Positions 8,601-17,350 are shown, numbered from the stretch's first letter. The stretch: DNA of 64,000 nt from Aeromonas enteropelogenes (GCF_000819845.1 NZ_CDCG01000038.1:1-64000); one strand, 5' to 3'. Notes: a model not told the origin generated them from the letters alone. A program made the numbers and translations.

Positions 8601-9905
8601 GAAGAGAAGCAAGGGTTGCTGTTTACTCCGTTCGAGCAGGTGGAGTCCGACATCAATCGCCGTTTTGGCGGCACCGGACTGGGACTGGCCATCTGCGATC
8701 AGCTGGTGCGCAAAATGGGCGGAACACTCTCCCTCACCAGCCGGGCCGGTGAGGGGGCCAGCTTCAGCTTCATCATCCCGCTCTCCGACTGCCGATGGGA
8801 TGCCCCGGCACTGGCCGGTAGCCACTGGTGGCTGCTCAGTGATGATCCGCTGCTGCAGGCAACCATGATCCGTTTCGGTGCCACTCTGCATCCCATTGAT
8901 GGCAGCCAGCTAGATGGGGAGCTGGAAGGCTTGCTGCTGGCGGATGAACAAAGCCTTGAGCGAGCGCTTGGCAGCGAATGGCAACGCTGGTTACAGCACT
9001 CCAGCCTCAAGGGGATAGTTATCTCCCCCCGGGAGGCGCTGCGGGGGAGGCTTGGCACCAGCCACTGGTGGCGACTCGGTCAATCCCCCCTCTACCCGGA
9101 CCTGCTGCTGGAAACGTGCCGCGATCTGCTGGCCGACCATGCCATGCCAAGCCAGGACGAAGCAACGGCAACTCTGGATGGCCGTGTGCTGGTGGCCGAT
9201 GATCACCCGGTGAACCGGGCCTTGCTGGTCCGCCAGCTGGCGATTCTTGGGGTCGACTGCGAGGTGGTGGATAATGGCGAACAGGCACTGCGTGCCTGGC
9301 AAGGGCAGCATTTTGCCCTGCTGCTGACCGATTGCCATATGCCGGTCATGGATGGCTATACCCTGGCGAGAACCCTGCGCAGCCAGGGAGAGCAGGCCCC
9401 CATCATAGGGGTGACCGCCGATGCGTCCGAGGAGGCGACCCAGAGCATGACGGCGGCCGGCATGAATGGCATGCTGATCAAACCCTATGCACTGGAATCG
9501 CTGCGCAAGTTGCTGACCAAGTGGTTGCCTGCAAGCGGCACCAATGCAGCTGAGCCTGCCGACTCGACTTCTGCCCTTGAGCAAGCCAGCCGCTGGCGGG
9601 ATCTGTTTGGTGATGAGGCCCTGGCCTGCGCCATGGCGCGAGAATATCTGGCATCAAATCAGGCTGATTGCCAAGAGATGATGGCAGCGACGGCGGCTCG
9701 TGATACCCGGGAATTGATGGAAATAGCCCATCGCATCAAGGGGGCAGCCCGCATGGTCGGTGAAGCCGCGCTGGCGGAGCAGGCGGCCAGGCTGGAGTCG
9801 GCCGCCCGGTTGAAACAGCTGGATGAACTCGATGCGTTGGCAGCCGGTGTGAATGCCGCCATGCATGAAGTAACACGCGAAATGGGACTGTGGATCCATG
9901 AATAA
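5679..9905 (+). CDS. BvgS/EvgS-type unorthodox hybrid sensor kinase
   Basis: A 1408-residue membrane sensor. From the N terminus it has a signal peptide (MPLSRHFFFAWFAWLLL...), two periplasmic solute-binding-protein type 3 domains (about 40-260 and 275-500), one transmembrane helix (about 508-533), two PAS domains, HisKA with His824 in MSHELRTPISGMHG, HATPase, a receiver with Asp1218 in LLTDCHMPVMDG, and an Hpt with His1351 in IAHRIKGAARMVGE. It belongs to the BvgS/EvgS/RocS family. The start was set at the signal peptide; the open frame continues 36 codons upstream without a good ribosome binding site. The gene overlaps the next (REC-EAL) by 8 bases, so the two are probably cotranslated and the phosphorelay likely feeds that regulator. 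The ligand is unknown. Confidence 0.93.
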   Translation: MPLSRHFFFAWFAWLLLSSPLSAAAQSAYEGNGAVEQQSVPELVVGVPREGYPPFLYAMSADHYAGPQRELTLRIAAEMEREVRYVPYTSYVEAQQALIDGKVDALFGIPRDSLDHREVSQVGYLGSYDRVVLLREPAQMLTLEQAKKLSWVCVRGFGSCQILDRMGIENVTQLNSRDEASYRVKLGLADAYVGLEPALKNAMEHMSGPLGIVNPEWLQGTVLTIAIRKGNIALRDRLLEAYQRVPITDSRLRLGRDESPVSLAHLLDEEERAWLKKREVVRFAVAPAFAGISEIDKEGVLHGYAADLMKLLSLRTGIRFELTPTDSWTQSLELLRRQQVDLIPLITVMDERRGYASFTSPFLMLNSYVVAKRGSKNLASLADLRGHRVGGVVGSYESSVVNANGGILVQTSTDNELLSMLDDGRADYVLLTMTNIGRQAMQGFNDKYQVVYASSQFGTPISMAVAHSQPELTRIMDKLLLTISDDEWALLERKWLNISINMEQDNTLLYRWLAFSLGGVVVIGALAFIWVRSLRRQIAQRQRAEQKLNEQLVFVQTLLDSLPNMVALRDRQQTLTLCNKAYRETFIGAELGDGWSNMRPDEREQMLREERQIWATGEIIAGAGQSSNRDGTLFHVIYVKLPYRAADGSIQGVLTVLTDVSAIKAAESKVREAETRLKDMTDSMPGVVYQYLWQGVGKGRFLYVSRGAEEILGKPAESLLQAKPGGAVFELGEEMRQAFVSEVAAHAMALTPLDLEVMVPSPAGTRYLQVRGNFVPQESGDLILNGVVQDITTLKQQELELREARASAEQAMQARSRFLATMSHELRTPISGMHGMLELLRMSSLDEDQRYLLRNVESSTNNLLYLVNDILDFSKMEAGQFQLDYHPGRLQSVICDVIRGHAAQAYGKGLKVTLHWEAQIPDQAVLDAIRVGQVISNLLSNAVKFTEQGSIGIRVGYRDGALTITVSDTGIGIAEEKQGLLFTPFEQVESDINRRFGGTGLGLAICDQLVRKMGGTLSLTSRAGEGASFSFIIPLSDCRWDAPALAGSHWWLLSDDPLLQATMIRFGATLHPIDGSQLDGELEGLLLADEQSLERALGSEWQRWLQHSSLKGIVISPREALRGRLGTSHWWRLGQSPLYPDLLLETCRDLLADHAMPSQDEATATLDGRVLVADDHPVNRALLVRQLAILGVDCEVVDNGEQALRAWQGQHFALLLTDCHMPVMDGYTLARTLRSQGEQAPIIGVTADASEEATQSMTAAGMNGMLIKPYALESLRKLLTKWLPASGTNAAEPADSTSALEQASRWRDLFGDEALACAMAREYLASNQADCQEMMAATAARDTRELMEIAHRIKGAARMVGEAALAEQAARLESAARLKQLDELDALAAGVNAAMHEVTREMGLWIHE

Positions 9906-11109
9906 GAGAGAAGATGAGCTGGTTATCATGGTGGTGGAAGATCACGCCTTCCAGCGCAAGACCCTGTTGCACCAGATCCGCAGCCTCGGATATCAGCAAC
10001 TGCTGGAGGCGCAGGATGGCCTCTCGGCGTTGGCGCTTTGCCAGCATCATCAGGTCGACATTCTTATCTGTGATCTGCGCATGCCCGGCATGGATGGCAT
10101 GGCGTTGTTGCGCCGCCTCTCTCTGGGGGGCTTCAAGGGGGGCATCATCCTCTCCAGTGCACTGGAGGATGACGTGGTGGCGGCAGTGCTGCGAATGAGT
10201 GCCGCTTATGGTCTGCAGGTGCTGGGGCGGCTCGAAAAGCCCTCAAGTCCGCAGCAGATCCGGCAACTGATCGACACCTGGTCCCCCGGACAAGAGCCAC
10301 AACATAGCGAAGAGGGGTACGGCATCGACGTCGTCGAGTTGCAACTGGCCCTCGAGCGGGACCAGATCCTGCCCTGGTACCAGCCCAAGGTGAGCTTTGT
10401 GACCGGTCAGTGGGTGGGCATGGAGGCGCTGGCCCGCTGGCCGCACCCGGAATATGGCATGATCTCTCCCGCCCGTTTTATTCCCCTGGCGGAGAACAAT
10501 GGGCTCATCGATCAGCTGACCGAGGTCATCATCAGCAAGTCGCTCCGTGATGGTCATCTCTGGGAAGAGACGGGTCTGTCATTGAATCTGTCGATGAACC
10601 TCTCCACGACATCCCTGATCGAGGGGGATCTCTGCCACTCCCTCATCAACCAGTGTCAACGCTGGAGCATCAATCCCGAGTTGATCACCCTGGAGGTGAC
10701 CGAGAGCTCTTTCGTCCAGGATCTGGGCAAGTCCCTGGAGGTGCTGACACGTCTGCGCATGCACGGTTTTGGCCTCTCCATCGATGATTTCGGTACTGGC
10801 TACTCCTCCATGCAGCAGCTGGCGCTGCTGCCGTTTACCGAGTTGAAGCTGGATCGATCCTTTGTGGATCGCTGCTATGCCGATCCTTCCCGTCTGGCCA
10901 TTATCGAATCCAGCATCGAACTGGCCCGTAAACTGGGGCTCAAGTCAGTCGCGGAAGGAGTGGAAGACGAGCAGACCTGGCGCCAGCTGGCTGCGCTGGG
11001 TTGCGATGTCTGCCAGGGATTTTTCTCCGCCCGGCCGATGCCCCGTCACGAGCTGAAAAACTGGCATGCAGCCTGGTTGGAACGCTTGCCAGCACTGCTG
11101 TCTGGCTGA
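9898..11109 (+). CDS. REC-EAL response regulator, c-di-GMP phosphodiesterase
   Basis: A 403-residue cytoplasmic regulator. The N-terminal receiver (phospho-acceptor Asp59 in ICDLRMPGMDG) is followed by an EAL domain with Glu176 in MEALARW and the motifs NLSTTSL, EVTESS, IDDFGTGYSS, LKLDRSF and AEGVED, so all main catalytic and metal ligands look intact and active hydrolysis of c-di-GMP is expected. The layout is that of Pseudomonas RocR, which also works with a BvgS-like kinase. The ATG lies inside the last codons of the kinase gene (8-base overlap), a strong sign of a cognate pair. Confidence 0.93.
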   Translation: MNKREDELVIMVVEDHAFQRKTLLHQIRSLGYQQLLEAQDGLSALALCQHHQVDILICDLRMPGMDGMALLRRLSLGGFKGGIILSSALEDDVVAAVLRMSAAYGLQVLGRLEKPSSPQQIRQLIDTWSPGQEPQHSEEGYGIDVVELQLALERDQILPWYQPKVSFVTGQWVGMEALARWPHPEYGMISPARFIPLAENNGLIDQLTEVIISKSLRDGHLWEETGLSLNLSMNLSTTSLIEGDLCHSLINQCQRWSINPELITLEVTESSFVQDLGKSLEVLTRLRMHGFGLSIDDFGTGYSSMQQLALLPFTELKLDRSFVDRCYADPSRLAIIESSIELARKLGLKSVAEGVEDEQTWRQLAALGCDVCQGFFSARPMPRHELKNWHAAWLERLPALLSG

Positions 11110-11199
11110 TGGGAGCTGAGCCTGGCCCGTGGGCTGGATAGTGCGGTTGGCGCCGAGTGAGAAAGGTTGGCAGGAAAGAGGGTAGGCAGGGTTGAAAGC

Positions 11200-11221
11200 G
11201 GTGGCGGAGCAAGCCGCCACC
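11200..11221. terminator. Hairpin between convergent genes
   Basis: A perfect 8-bp stem, GGTGGCGG/CCGCCACC, with a 6-base loop lies between the converging REC-EAL gene and rfaH. There is no T-run on either side, so it may stop or protect transcripts only weakly. Confidence 0.35.
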
Positions 11222-11235
11222 TGGCGTTATCGCGG

Positions 11236-11736
11236 CTAATCGAGACGGCGGAAGGTGGCGTTCTCTAGGCTGCAGGGGGTCTCCTGGTTGAGCAGGTTGA
11301 CCAGCAGGATGGCCCGCTTCTCGCCATCGGGTTCCATATAGATGGCTTCAAAACCGGCGAAGGGACCGGTCTCTATCTTCACCTTGTCCCCCTGGCTGGG
11401 CAGCCTGGCGTAACTGGCTCTCGCCTCGTCACTGTCATCCTTGCTCATCAGCTGATAGACAAGCGCACTGTTGATGGGCGTCCATTCGCTGCCGAAGTGG
11501 ATGATCCGGCTGATGCCGCGGGTCGACTTCAGGGTGATGGGGGTGACTTCGTTCAGATCGACGAAGATAAACAGGTAGTTGGGAAACATGGGTTCCCGAA
11601 CGGGAACTCGCTTGCCCCGGCGCAGCTTCTCGATCTCCACCATGGGGTAATAGGATTCGATACCCTGGGCATCGAGATGGGCGCGGGCGCGGGCCTCTTC
11701 TTTTGGCTTGCAGTAGGCCAGATACCATTTTTTCAT
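11236..11736 (-). CDS. rfaH: Transcription antitermination protein RfaH
   Basis: A NusG paralogue that loads on RNA polymerase at ops elements and promotes expression of long operons such as LPS, capsule and haemolysin. The 166 residues have the NGN domain (WYLAYCKPKEEARARAHL, then REPMFPNYLFIF and STRGISRIIHFG) and a C-terminal KOW/RfaH domain (PSQGDKVKIETGPFAGFEAI, LLVNLLNQE). Length and motifs equal E. coli RfaH (162). It is monocistronic and faces the REC-EAL gene. Confidence 0.96.
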   Translation of the reverse strand: MKKWYLAYCKPKEEARARAHLDAQGIESYYPMVEIEKLRRGKRVPVREPMFPNYLFIFVDLNEVTPITLKSTRGISRIIHFGSEWTPINSALVYQLMSKDDSDEARASYARLPSQGDKVKIETGPFAGFEAIYMEPDGEKRAILLVNLLNQETPCSLENATFRRLD

Positions 11737-11794
11737 GTGATCAGTATGTTCGTGTTGCCGTGCTCGCGGATATGATAGCGGCGCTTAATAAAAA

Positions 11795-11819
11795 GGCCAC
11801 GCAAAGCGTGGCCTTTTTT
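11795..11819 (-). terminator. Terminator of metNIQ (bidirectional hairpin)
   Basis: GGCCACGC/GCGTGGCC, an 8-bp stem with loop AAA, is flanked by A-runs and T-runs. It lies just after the metQ stop on the minus strand and upstream of rfaH. Confidence 0.88.
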
Positions 11820-11832
11820 ACCGAATGGATGA

Positions 11833-12633
11833 TTACCAGCCTTTGACCAGGCCGCCCTTGAACAGCTCCTGACCTTTCTTGTAGACATCGTCAGTCTGGA
11901 AGGACTGGACGAACTGTTTGACCTTCTCGTCCTCCTTGTTGTTGTCGCGGGCCACGATCAGGTTGACGTAGGGGGACTCCTTGTCTTCAACAAACAGGCC
12001 GTTTTCGCTCGGGGTCAGACCGATCTGGCCGGCGAAGGTGTTGTTGATGATGGCCAGATCCACGTCTTCCAGGGAGCGGGGCAGCTGGGCGGCTTCCAGC
12101 TCGACGATCTTGAAGTTACGCGGATTGTTGGTGATATCCAGTACGGTGGCTTCCAGGCCGGCACCCTCTTTCAGGGTCAGCAGGCCCTGCTTTTCCAGCA
12201 GGATCAGGGAGCGGCCCAGGTTGGTCGGGTCGTTCGGTACCGCGATCTGGGCACCATCCTGCAGCTCGTTCAGCGCCTTGATCTTCTTGGAGTAACCGGC
12301 GATCGGGTAGACGAAGGTGTTGCCGACCGGCACCAGCTTGAAGCCGCGATCACGGATCTGGGCATCCAGATAGGGTTTGTGCTGGAAGGCGTTGACGTCG
12401 ATGCTGCCATCGTTCAGGGCTACGTTCGGGGTGACGTAGTCGGAGAAGGTCACCACTTCGACGTTCAGGCCATATTTCTCCTTGGCGATCTTGGCGGCCA
12501 CTTCGACCAGCTCGGTCTCAGGGCCGGCTATGGCACCTACCTTCAGGCTCTTGTTCTCTTCTTTCTGGCCACAGCCGGCCAGTACCAGGCCAGCCAGCAG
12601 GGCAGCCGCAACGGATTTGATGCCAAATTTCAT
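11833..12633 (-). CDS. metQ: D-/L-methionine ABC transporter substrate-binding lipoprotein MetQ
   Basis: A 266-residue lipoprotein that delivers methionine to MetNI. The signal peptide ends in the lipobox LAGC, followed by NlpA-family sequence (LKVGAIAGPETELVEVAAK; AFQHKPYLDA; AVPNDPTNLGRSL). The ATG at 12633 has AGGAGG 6 bases upstream; the longer open frame is read-through of metI in another frame. It is the last gene of metN-metI-metQ, 25 bases after metI. Confidence 0.96.
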   Translation of the reverse strand: MKFGIKSVAAALLAGLVLAGCGQKEENKSLKVGAIAGPETELVEVAAKIAKEKYGLNVEVVTFSDYVTPNVALNDGSIDVNAFQHKPYLDAQIRDRGFKLVPVGNTFVYPIAGYSKKIKALNELQDGAQIAVPNDPTNLGRSLILLEKQGLLTLKEGAGLEATVLDITNNPRNFKIVELEAAQLPRSLEDVDLAIINNTFAGQIGLTPSENGLFVEDKESPYVNLIVARDNNKEDEKVKQFVQSFQTDDVYKKGQELFKGGLVKGW

Positions 12634-12658
12634 AAAACCTCCTGTCAGAAATCGACGA

Positions 12659-13312
12659 TTAACGATGATCGTATTTGTTGACCAGGCGCTCACCTGCGCT
12701 CTGGATGAGTTGAACCAGCACAACCAGGATAACCACGGTGACCAGCATGACGGTCGGGTCGAATCGCTGGTAGCCGTAACGGATACCCACATCACCCAGA
12801 CCGCCCCCACCGATGGCACCGGCCATGGCGGAGTAGTTGACCAGGGTCACCAGGGTAATGGTGACGCTGTTGAGGATGCCGGGCAGGGCCTCGGGCAGCA
12901 GCACCTTGGTGATGATTTGCAGGGGCTTGGCGCCCATGGCCTTGGCTGCTTCCAGCAGGCCGTCCGGCACCTCCATCAGGGCCCCTTCCACCAGCCGTGC
13001 GATAAAGGGCACGGCGCCTATGGTGAGCGGCACTATGGCGGCGACGGTACCGATACTGGTGCCGACGATCAGTCGGGTCAGCGGAATGATGGCCACCAGC
13101 AGTATGATGAAGGGCACCGAGCGGCCGATGTTGACCACCATGCCGAGGGTGCTGTTGAGCACAGGGTTGGCCAGGATCTGGCCCGCCTTGGTGACATGTA
13201 GCGCCACGCCGAGCGGCAGGCCGAGCAGGCAGCCAAACAGGGCGGAGGCAAACACCATGATGAGGGTGTCGCCCAGGGCCGTGAACAGCAGATTAATCAT
13301 GGCTTCGGACAT
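12659..13312 (-). CDS. metI: Methionine ABC transporter permease MetI
   Basis: A 217-residue inner membrane permease with five predicted hydrophobic helices and the EAA loop ([20 protein letters not shown]) that contacts the ATPase MetN. Conserved stretches include [15 protein letters not shown] and [20 protein letters not shown]. It overlaps metN by 20 bases and precedes metQ by 25. Confidence 0.97.
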   Translation of the reverse strand: MSEAMINLLFTALGDTLIMVFASALFGCLLGLPLGVALHVTKAGQILANPVLNSTLGMVVNIGRSVPFIILLVAIIPLTRLIVGTSIGTVAAIVPLTIGAVPFIARLVEGALMEVPDGLLEAAKAMGAKPLQIITKVLLPEALPGILNSVTITLVTLVNYSAMAGAIGGGGLGDVGIRYGYQRFDPTVMLVTVVILVVLVQLIQSAGERLVNKYDHR

Positions 13313-14336
13313 AACCCATTACCTCCAGCTGAATATGGTTGTCGATGAGGAACTGCTGGGTCGCCTCGCACTGGGCTTCATCCCCGAACAGCTCCGCCAG
13401 CAGGAAACCGAACTTGACGCCACCGGCGTACTCGATGTCTGCACTCAGAATGCTGATGTCGATGTTGAAACGGCGGCTTGCCTCCGAGATGAGCGGACTG
13501 TCGACCGTGCTGCCGGTAAAGCCGAGCTTCACCAGTGGATAGCTGCCGGGTACCCGGTCGCTGCTCATCCGATCCTGATACTCCTGCGGCACCTCCAGAT
13601 GGATGGTAGAGCGGATGAAGTCGCGAGCCAGCTCGGTCTGGGCATTGCTGAAGAACCAGGCCACTTCGCCCTGCTCGATCAGACGGCCGTCGCTGATGAT
13701 GGCCACTTCGTCACAGATCCCCTTCACAACGTCCATCTCGTGGGTGATGAGCAAAATGGTGAGCCCCAGCTTGACGTTGATCTCCTTGAGCAGGGTCAGG
13801 ATCGAGCGGGTGGTCTGCGGGTCGAGGGCCGAGGTGGCCTCATCGCACAGCAGTACCTTGGGCGCCGGTGCCAGGGCGCGGGCGATGGCGACACGCTGTT
13901 TCTGGCCGCCGGAGAGTTCGGACGGATAGGCGTGGGCACGGGCTTCCAGCCCGACCAGCGCCAGCAGTTCGGTGACCCGGCTCTGGATCTTATCCTTGCT
14001 CCAGCCCGCCAGTTCCAGCGGAAAGGCGATATTGGCGGAGACGGTGCGGGAGGCCAGCAGGTTGAAGTGCTGGAAGATCATCCCGATCTGGCGGCGGGCC
14101 TGGGTCAGGTCCCGTTCGCTCAGGGTCACCAGATCCTGACCATCGACGATGGCCTGGCCCTCTGTCGGACGCTCCAGCAGGTTGACGCAACGAATGAGGG
14201 TGCTCTTGCCGGCGCCGGAGGCACCGATCACCCCGAAAATTTTGCCTTGGGGCACATGCAGGCTGACATCACGCAGGGCGTGCACGGCATCACTGCCTTT
14301 ACCGTAGACTTTGTTGAGACCGTTCAACTTAATCAT
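13293..14336 (-). CDS. metN: Methionine ABC transporter ATP-binding protein MetN
   Basis: A 347-residue ATPase: Walker [11 protein letters not shown]-loop, signature [15 protein letters not shown], Walker [14 protein letters not shown]-loop ITHEMD. The C-terminal NIL domain (about 265-340) binds methionine and trans-inhibits transport in the E. coli protein. First gene of the operon; MetJ boxes lie 104-151 bases upstream of its start. Confidence 0.97.
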   Translation of the reverse strand: MIKLNGLNKVYGKGSDAVHALRDVSLHVPQGKIFGVIGASGAGKSTLIRCVNLLERPTEGQAIVDGQDLVTLSERDLTQARRQIGMIFQHFNLLASRTVSANIAFPLELAGWSKDKIQSRVTELLALVGLEARAHAYPSELSGGQKQRVAIARALAPAPKVLLCDEATSALDPQTTRSILTLLKEINVKLGLTILLITHEMDVVKGICDEVAIISDGRLIEQGEVAWFFSNAQTELARDFIRSTIHLEVPQEYQDRMSSDRVPGSYPLVKLGFTGSTVDSPLISEASRRFNIDISILSADIEYAGGVKFGFLLAELFGDEAQCEATQQFLIDNHIQLEVMGYVRSHD

Positions 14337-14433
14337 GGGATTCTTCCGTGCTAACAGCCTTAAAGCACAGGGCGCTACAGGCGGGTGAATTGGGCAGAGG
14401 TTTCACTGGGTGACACTGCCATCATGGAGGATG

Positions 14434-14462
14434 ATGCTAAGATGTCTGGATGGCCATGTCAA
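14434..14462 (-). promoter_or_regulatory. metNIQ promoter
   Basis: On the minus strand, a perfect -35 TTGACA (14462-14457) is followed 17 bases later by TAGCAT (14439-14434). The leader to metN would be about 90 bases. One MetJ box lies inside the spacer. Confidence 0.75.
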
Positions 14463-14487
14463 CGACCATTTATACATCTAGACGTCT
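14440..14487 (-). promoter_or_regulatory. MetJ operator (met boxes)
   Basis: A perfect met box AGACGTCT (14480-14487) abuts a second, imperfect box (14472-14479, 6 of 8 matches). A third, AGATGTCT (14440-14447, 7 of 8), lies between the -35 and -10. MetJ with S-adenosylmethionine binds tandem 8-bp boxes of this consensus, so repression when methionine is plentiful is expected. Confidence 0.8.
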
Positions 14488-14778
14488 AAAAAAATGAGAA
14501 AAAGGATGCCCTTCCCGAGATGATGTTTTGAGGCGAAGAGGAACTAAATATTGAATTCATAAATGTGGCTATCAATCCGAATTTAACATGGAAATACTGG
14601 CTTAAATGTCATTTATATTGGATTTTTCACGAACTTTTTGTTCTGCCTCGTTTGAGGCGTCTGTTCACGCCCCGCCCTATCTTTTTACTTTTTGTTTGCA
14701 CAAATCGTTCCCGTTTCCTCGTCTATGGCACTTCTTGCCCGTTCACTTGATATAGCGCAAGGGGCGGCGCGATCCTGA
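14488..14778. other. AT-rich intergenic stretch without a convincing gene
   Basis: This stretch is much more AT-rich than the surrounding genes. A 61-codon frame (14565-14750) has no ribosome binding site or recognisable protein. A short hairpin, GCCTC GTTT GAGGC, lies around 14648-14661. Nothing else identified; it may hold upstream regulatory DNA for either flanking gene. Confidence 0.4.
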
Positions 14779-14807
14779 TTGGGGCACGAAAGATGGTTTT
14801 TTATACT
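14779..14807 (+). promoter_or_regulatory. Putative promoter of the small helical-protein gene
   Basis: TTGGGG (14779-14784) and TATACT (14802-14807) are separated by 17 bases, placing the start near 14814, about 25 bases before the ATG at 14839. Confidence 0.45.
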
Positions 14808-14838
14808 GGGATGGACATCAGACAAGGAGGGCAGTCCG

Positions 14839-15294
14839 ATGAGATTCCAACAGATCAAACAGTTGCTGCACTATCTGGAGCAGGTACATCACCAGCTTGG
14901 GCTCTGCTACGGGCGCTTGGCCGCTCAGGTGGACAGTGAACGCAGCCGGATGTTGCTGGTGTATTTGCAGGGGCGGGAAGACGCCGCCTGCGCTCACCTG
15001 CACGAGTATGGCAGCCAGCTGACCGAGGCGATAAGGGAGACCTGGCTGGAGCAGGGGTTCAGCGAAGACATGTTGCCCGGCATTCGCCAGTTCGAGCTGC
15101 CTGCCACGGCCCAGACCCAGGATATCGTCACCCGGGTGTGTAGTTGGGAAGAGCAGCTGGTGGGCGAGCTCAATCACCTGGCCCGCGAGTGCCCGACCTC
15201 GGATACGGCGGCGCTGCTCGAGAATCTGGCCCGGCTGGAGCAGACCCGGCTGACCCGGTTGGTACACGGGGTGCATCGCCTGGATGATTTGTAA
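14839..15294 (+). CDS. Uncharacterised small helical protein
   Basis: A 151-residue, almost wholly alpha-helical, acidic cytoplasmic protein with no signal peptide. I do not recognise the family. It looks like an up-down helical bundle and contains two E-x-x-H patterns (EQVH at residues 14-17 and ELNH near residue 113), which in ferritin-like proteins bind metal; whether that applies here is speculation. AAGGAGG lies about 9 bases before the ATG. The upstream open frame is not supported. It has its own promoter and shares a terminator hairpin with the converging glucokinase gene. Confidence 0.75.
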   Translation: MRFQQIKQLLHYLEQVHHQLGLCYGRLAAQVDSERSRMLLVYLQGREDAACAHLHEYGSQLTEAIRETWLEQGFSEDMLPGIRQFELPATAQTQDIVTRVCSWEEQLVGELNHLARECPTSDTAALLENLARLEQTRLTRLVHGVHRLDDL

Positions 15295-15309
15295 GGTCAT
15301 ATGAAAGAA

Positions 15310-15333
15310 GGGCCCGGCATGGCTGTCGGGCCC
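15310..15333. terminator. Terminator hairpin between convergent genes
   Basis: GGGCCCGGCA/TGTCGGGCCC forms a 10-bp stem with one G-U pair and a 4-base loop. The T-run is short on both strands (TTCTTT on the minus strand). Confidence 0.6.
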
Positions 15334-15368
15334 CTTGGTTATGGGAGATAGTCACAACGCCGAAGTGT

Positions 15369-16112
15369 TCAGCCCTGATGCTGCTCGGCGGCGTAGAGGG
15401 CTGCCCCGATAATGCCTGCCTGGTTGAGGCTGGCCGCCGGGATGAGCGGCGCTCGGGTCTGGATGCGATCGACAAACTTCTCCAGTTTGGCGGCGCTGCC
15501 GCCCCCCAGGATGAAGAGGTCGGGGGAGAACAGAAACTCGAGGCGGGCCAGATACTTGTTGAAGCGCTTTCCCCAGCGGTTCCAGGAGAGATCCTCGCGC
15601 TTGCGCACCGCATCCGAGCAGTAGTGCTCGGCGACCATGCCTTCCAGAACGAGATGACCCAGCTCGGTATTGGGCAGCAGGTGGCCGTTGACAAACACAG
15701 CCGTACCTATGCCGGTGCCTACCGTGATGAGGATGATCACCCCCTGGCGCTCCTTGCCTGCGCCAAATTTCATCTCGGCCAGACCGGCGGCATCGGCGTC
15801 GTTCAGCACGTAGCAGGGCTGGCCGGTGACATCGCTGAACAGGTGAACGGCGTTGGTTTCTATCCAGCTCTTGTCGATGTTGGAGGCATTCTTGGCGATC
15901 CCGTGGTGGATGGTGGCGGGAAAGCCGCACCCCACCGGCCCTTGCCAGTTGAAATGCTCCACCAGTGCCTTGAGGGTATGGGCAATGGCGGCCGGTGTGG
16001 CCGGTTGTGGCGTGGCAATGCGATGGCGCTCGCCGATCAGCTCGCCGGTTTTGGTATCGACCAGACAGCCCTTGATCCCCGAGCCGCCAATATCCACTCC
16101 CAACATATGCAT
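15369..16112 (-). CDS. ppgK: ROK-family polyphosphate-type glucokinase
   Basis: A 247-residue sugar kinase. The N-terminal phosphate loop [12 protein letters not shown], the catalytic [15 protein letters not shown], the second phosphate motif [12 protein letters not shown] and the ELGHLVLEG segment match the polyphosphate glucokinase branch of ROK kinases, which phosphorylate glucose using polyphosphate and/or ATP. The zinc-binding cysteine cluster typical of many other ROK proteins is absent, as in PpgK. It lies 83 bases after queG in the same direction. Phosphoryl donor use cannot be read from sequence. Confidence 0.85.
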   Translation of the reverse strand: MHMLGVDIGGSGIKGCLVDTKTGELIGERHRIATPQPATPAAIAHTLKALVEHFNWQGPVGCGFPATIHHGIAKNASNIDKSWIETNAVHLFSDVTGQPCYVLNDADAAGLAEMKFGAGKERQGVIILITVGTGIGTAVFVNGHLLPNTELGHLVLEGMVAEHYCSDAVRKREDLSWNRWGKRFNKYLARLEFLFSPDLFILGGGSAAKLEKFVDRIQTRAPLIPAASLNQAGIIGAALYAAEQHQG

Positions 16113-16195
16113 CTGTGGTGTCCTTTTAATGTGCTGACCGTGACGGATCGGCAGAGCATGAAAAAACTGCGGCGTGCCGGCAAGGGGCAGATCGC

Positions 16196-17350
16196 TCAGG
16201 CGTGATCCGGCAAACCTTTTTCGATGCAGCGGATCAGCAAGCGAGTCTTTTTGCTCTCATCTTCCCGACGGCCGGCCAGGGCCGCCAGCGCCCATTCGAT
16301 ATGCTCAGCCACCAGGGGCTTGGCCTCGGCAAGGGCCCGTTGCAGGGCCTCAATCACTTCCGCTGTGGCCGGCCCGTTGCCGAGTGCCACTGCAAGATTG
16401 CGGCGCCAGCGCTGGTAGCCGATGCGGCGAATGGGGCTCCCTTCGGTGTGCTTGAGAAACTCGCTTTCGCTCCAGCGCCACAGCTCAAGCAGGGGCGGGC
16501 GGTGCAGATTGGGTCGCGCACTGAAGTCGGGCTCCGGGCTGACGTCCGCGTAGCGGTTCCAGGGGCAGATGAGCTGGCAGTCGTCACAGCCATAGATGCG
16601 GTTGCCCATCAGCGGCCTGAACTCTGGCGGGATGGGACCGTCATTTTCGATGGTGAGGTAGGAGATGCAGCGGCGTCCGTCCACCACATAGGGAGCTTTG
16701 ATCGCACCGGTCGGGCAGATGTTGATGCAGGCCACGCACTTGCCGCACTGTTCCTTTTCGACCGGTTCGTCCAGCGGCAGTGGCAGGTTGAGCAAGAGCT
16801 CTCCCAGAAAGAAGAAGGAACCGGCCGACTCATTGAGCAGCAACGAGTGCTTGCCCACCCAGCCGAGGCCTGCCTTGGCTGCCAGCGGCCGCTCCAGTAC
16901 GGGGGCCGAATCGACGAAGGGACGCCACTCGCCGATGGGGTCGGTTGTGGTTTGAAACAACTCAGTGCAGCGCCGCTCGATGCGCTCACCCAGCTGCTTG
17001 AGGCGGTTGCGCAGCACCTTGTGGTAGTCGCGCCCGAGAGCATAGCGGCTGATGTAGCCGAGAGTCGGATCGCGCAGGGTGGCGGCGAACCCCGCCTCGA
17101 AGGGGAGGTAGTTCATCCGCACCGACAGCACCCGCCGGGTGCCCGGCAGCAGCTCGTGGGGGCGGGCCCGCATCATGCCGTGACGCGCCATATACTCCAT
17201 GCTGCCGTGGTGGCCCGCATCCAGCCAGGCCTGCAGCCTGGGCTCTTCGATGGCGAGATCCGTATCCGTGATGCCTGCCTGGTCAAATCCTAGCTCGCGG
17301 GCCCAGAGCTTGATATCTTGAGCCAACGGCTCAAAGTCGGGGGCCGTCAT
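16196..17350 (-). CDS. queG: Epoxyqueuosine reductase QueG
   Basis: Catalyses the last step of queuosine synthesis in tRNA, reducing epoxyqueuosine with a cobalamin cofactor and two [4Fe-4S] clusters. The 384 residues show [16 protein letters not shown] (cluster 1) and the second cluster motif [13 protein letters not shown], plus a C-terminal HEAT-like region. It is divergent from nnr, as in E. coli. Confidence 0.96.
   Translation of the reverse strand: MTAPDFEPLAQDIKLWARELGFDQAGITDTDLAIEEPRLQAWLDAGHHGSMEYMARHGMMRARPHELLPGTRRVLSVRMNYLPFEAGFAATLRDPTLGYISRYALGRDYHKVLRNRLKQLGERIERRCTELFQTTTDPIGEWRPFVDSAPVLERPLAAKAGLGWVGKHSLLLNESAGSFFFLGELLLNLPLPLDEPVEKEQCGKCVACINICPTGAIKAPYVVDGRRCISYLTIENDGPIPPEFRPLMGNRIYGCDDCQLICPWNRYADVSPEPDFSARPNLHRPPLLELWRWSESEFLKHTEGSPIRRIGYQRWRRNLAVALGNGPATAEVIEALQRALAEAKPLVAEHIEWALAALAGRREDESKKTRLLIRCIEKGLPDHA

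Noticed and set aside
14565-14750. 61-codon ORF upstream of the helical-protein gene
   Set aside because: No ribosome binding site, no recognisable family, and it lies in AT-rich DNA ahead of a good promoter.
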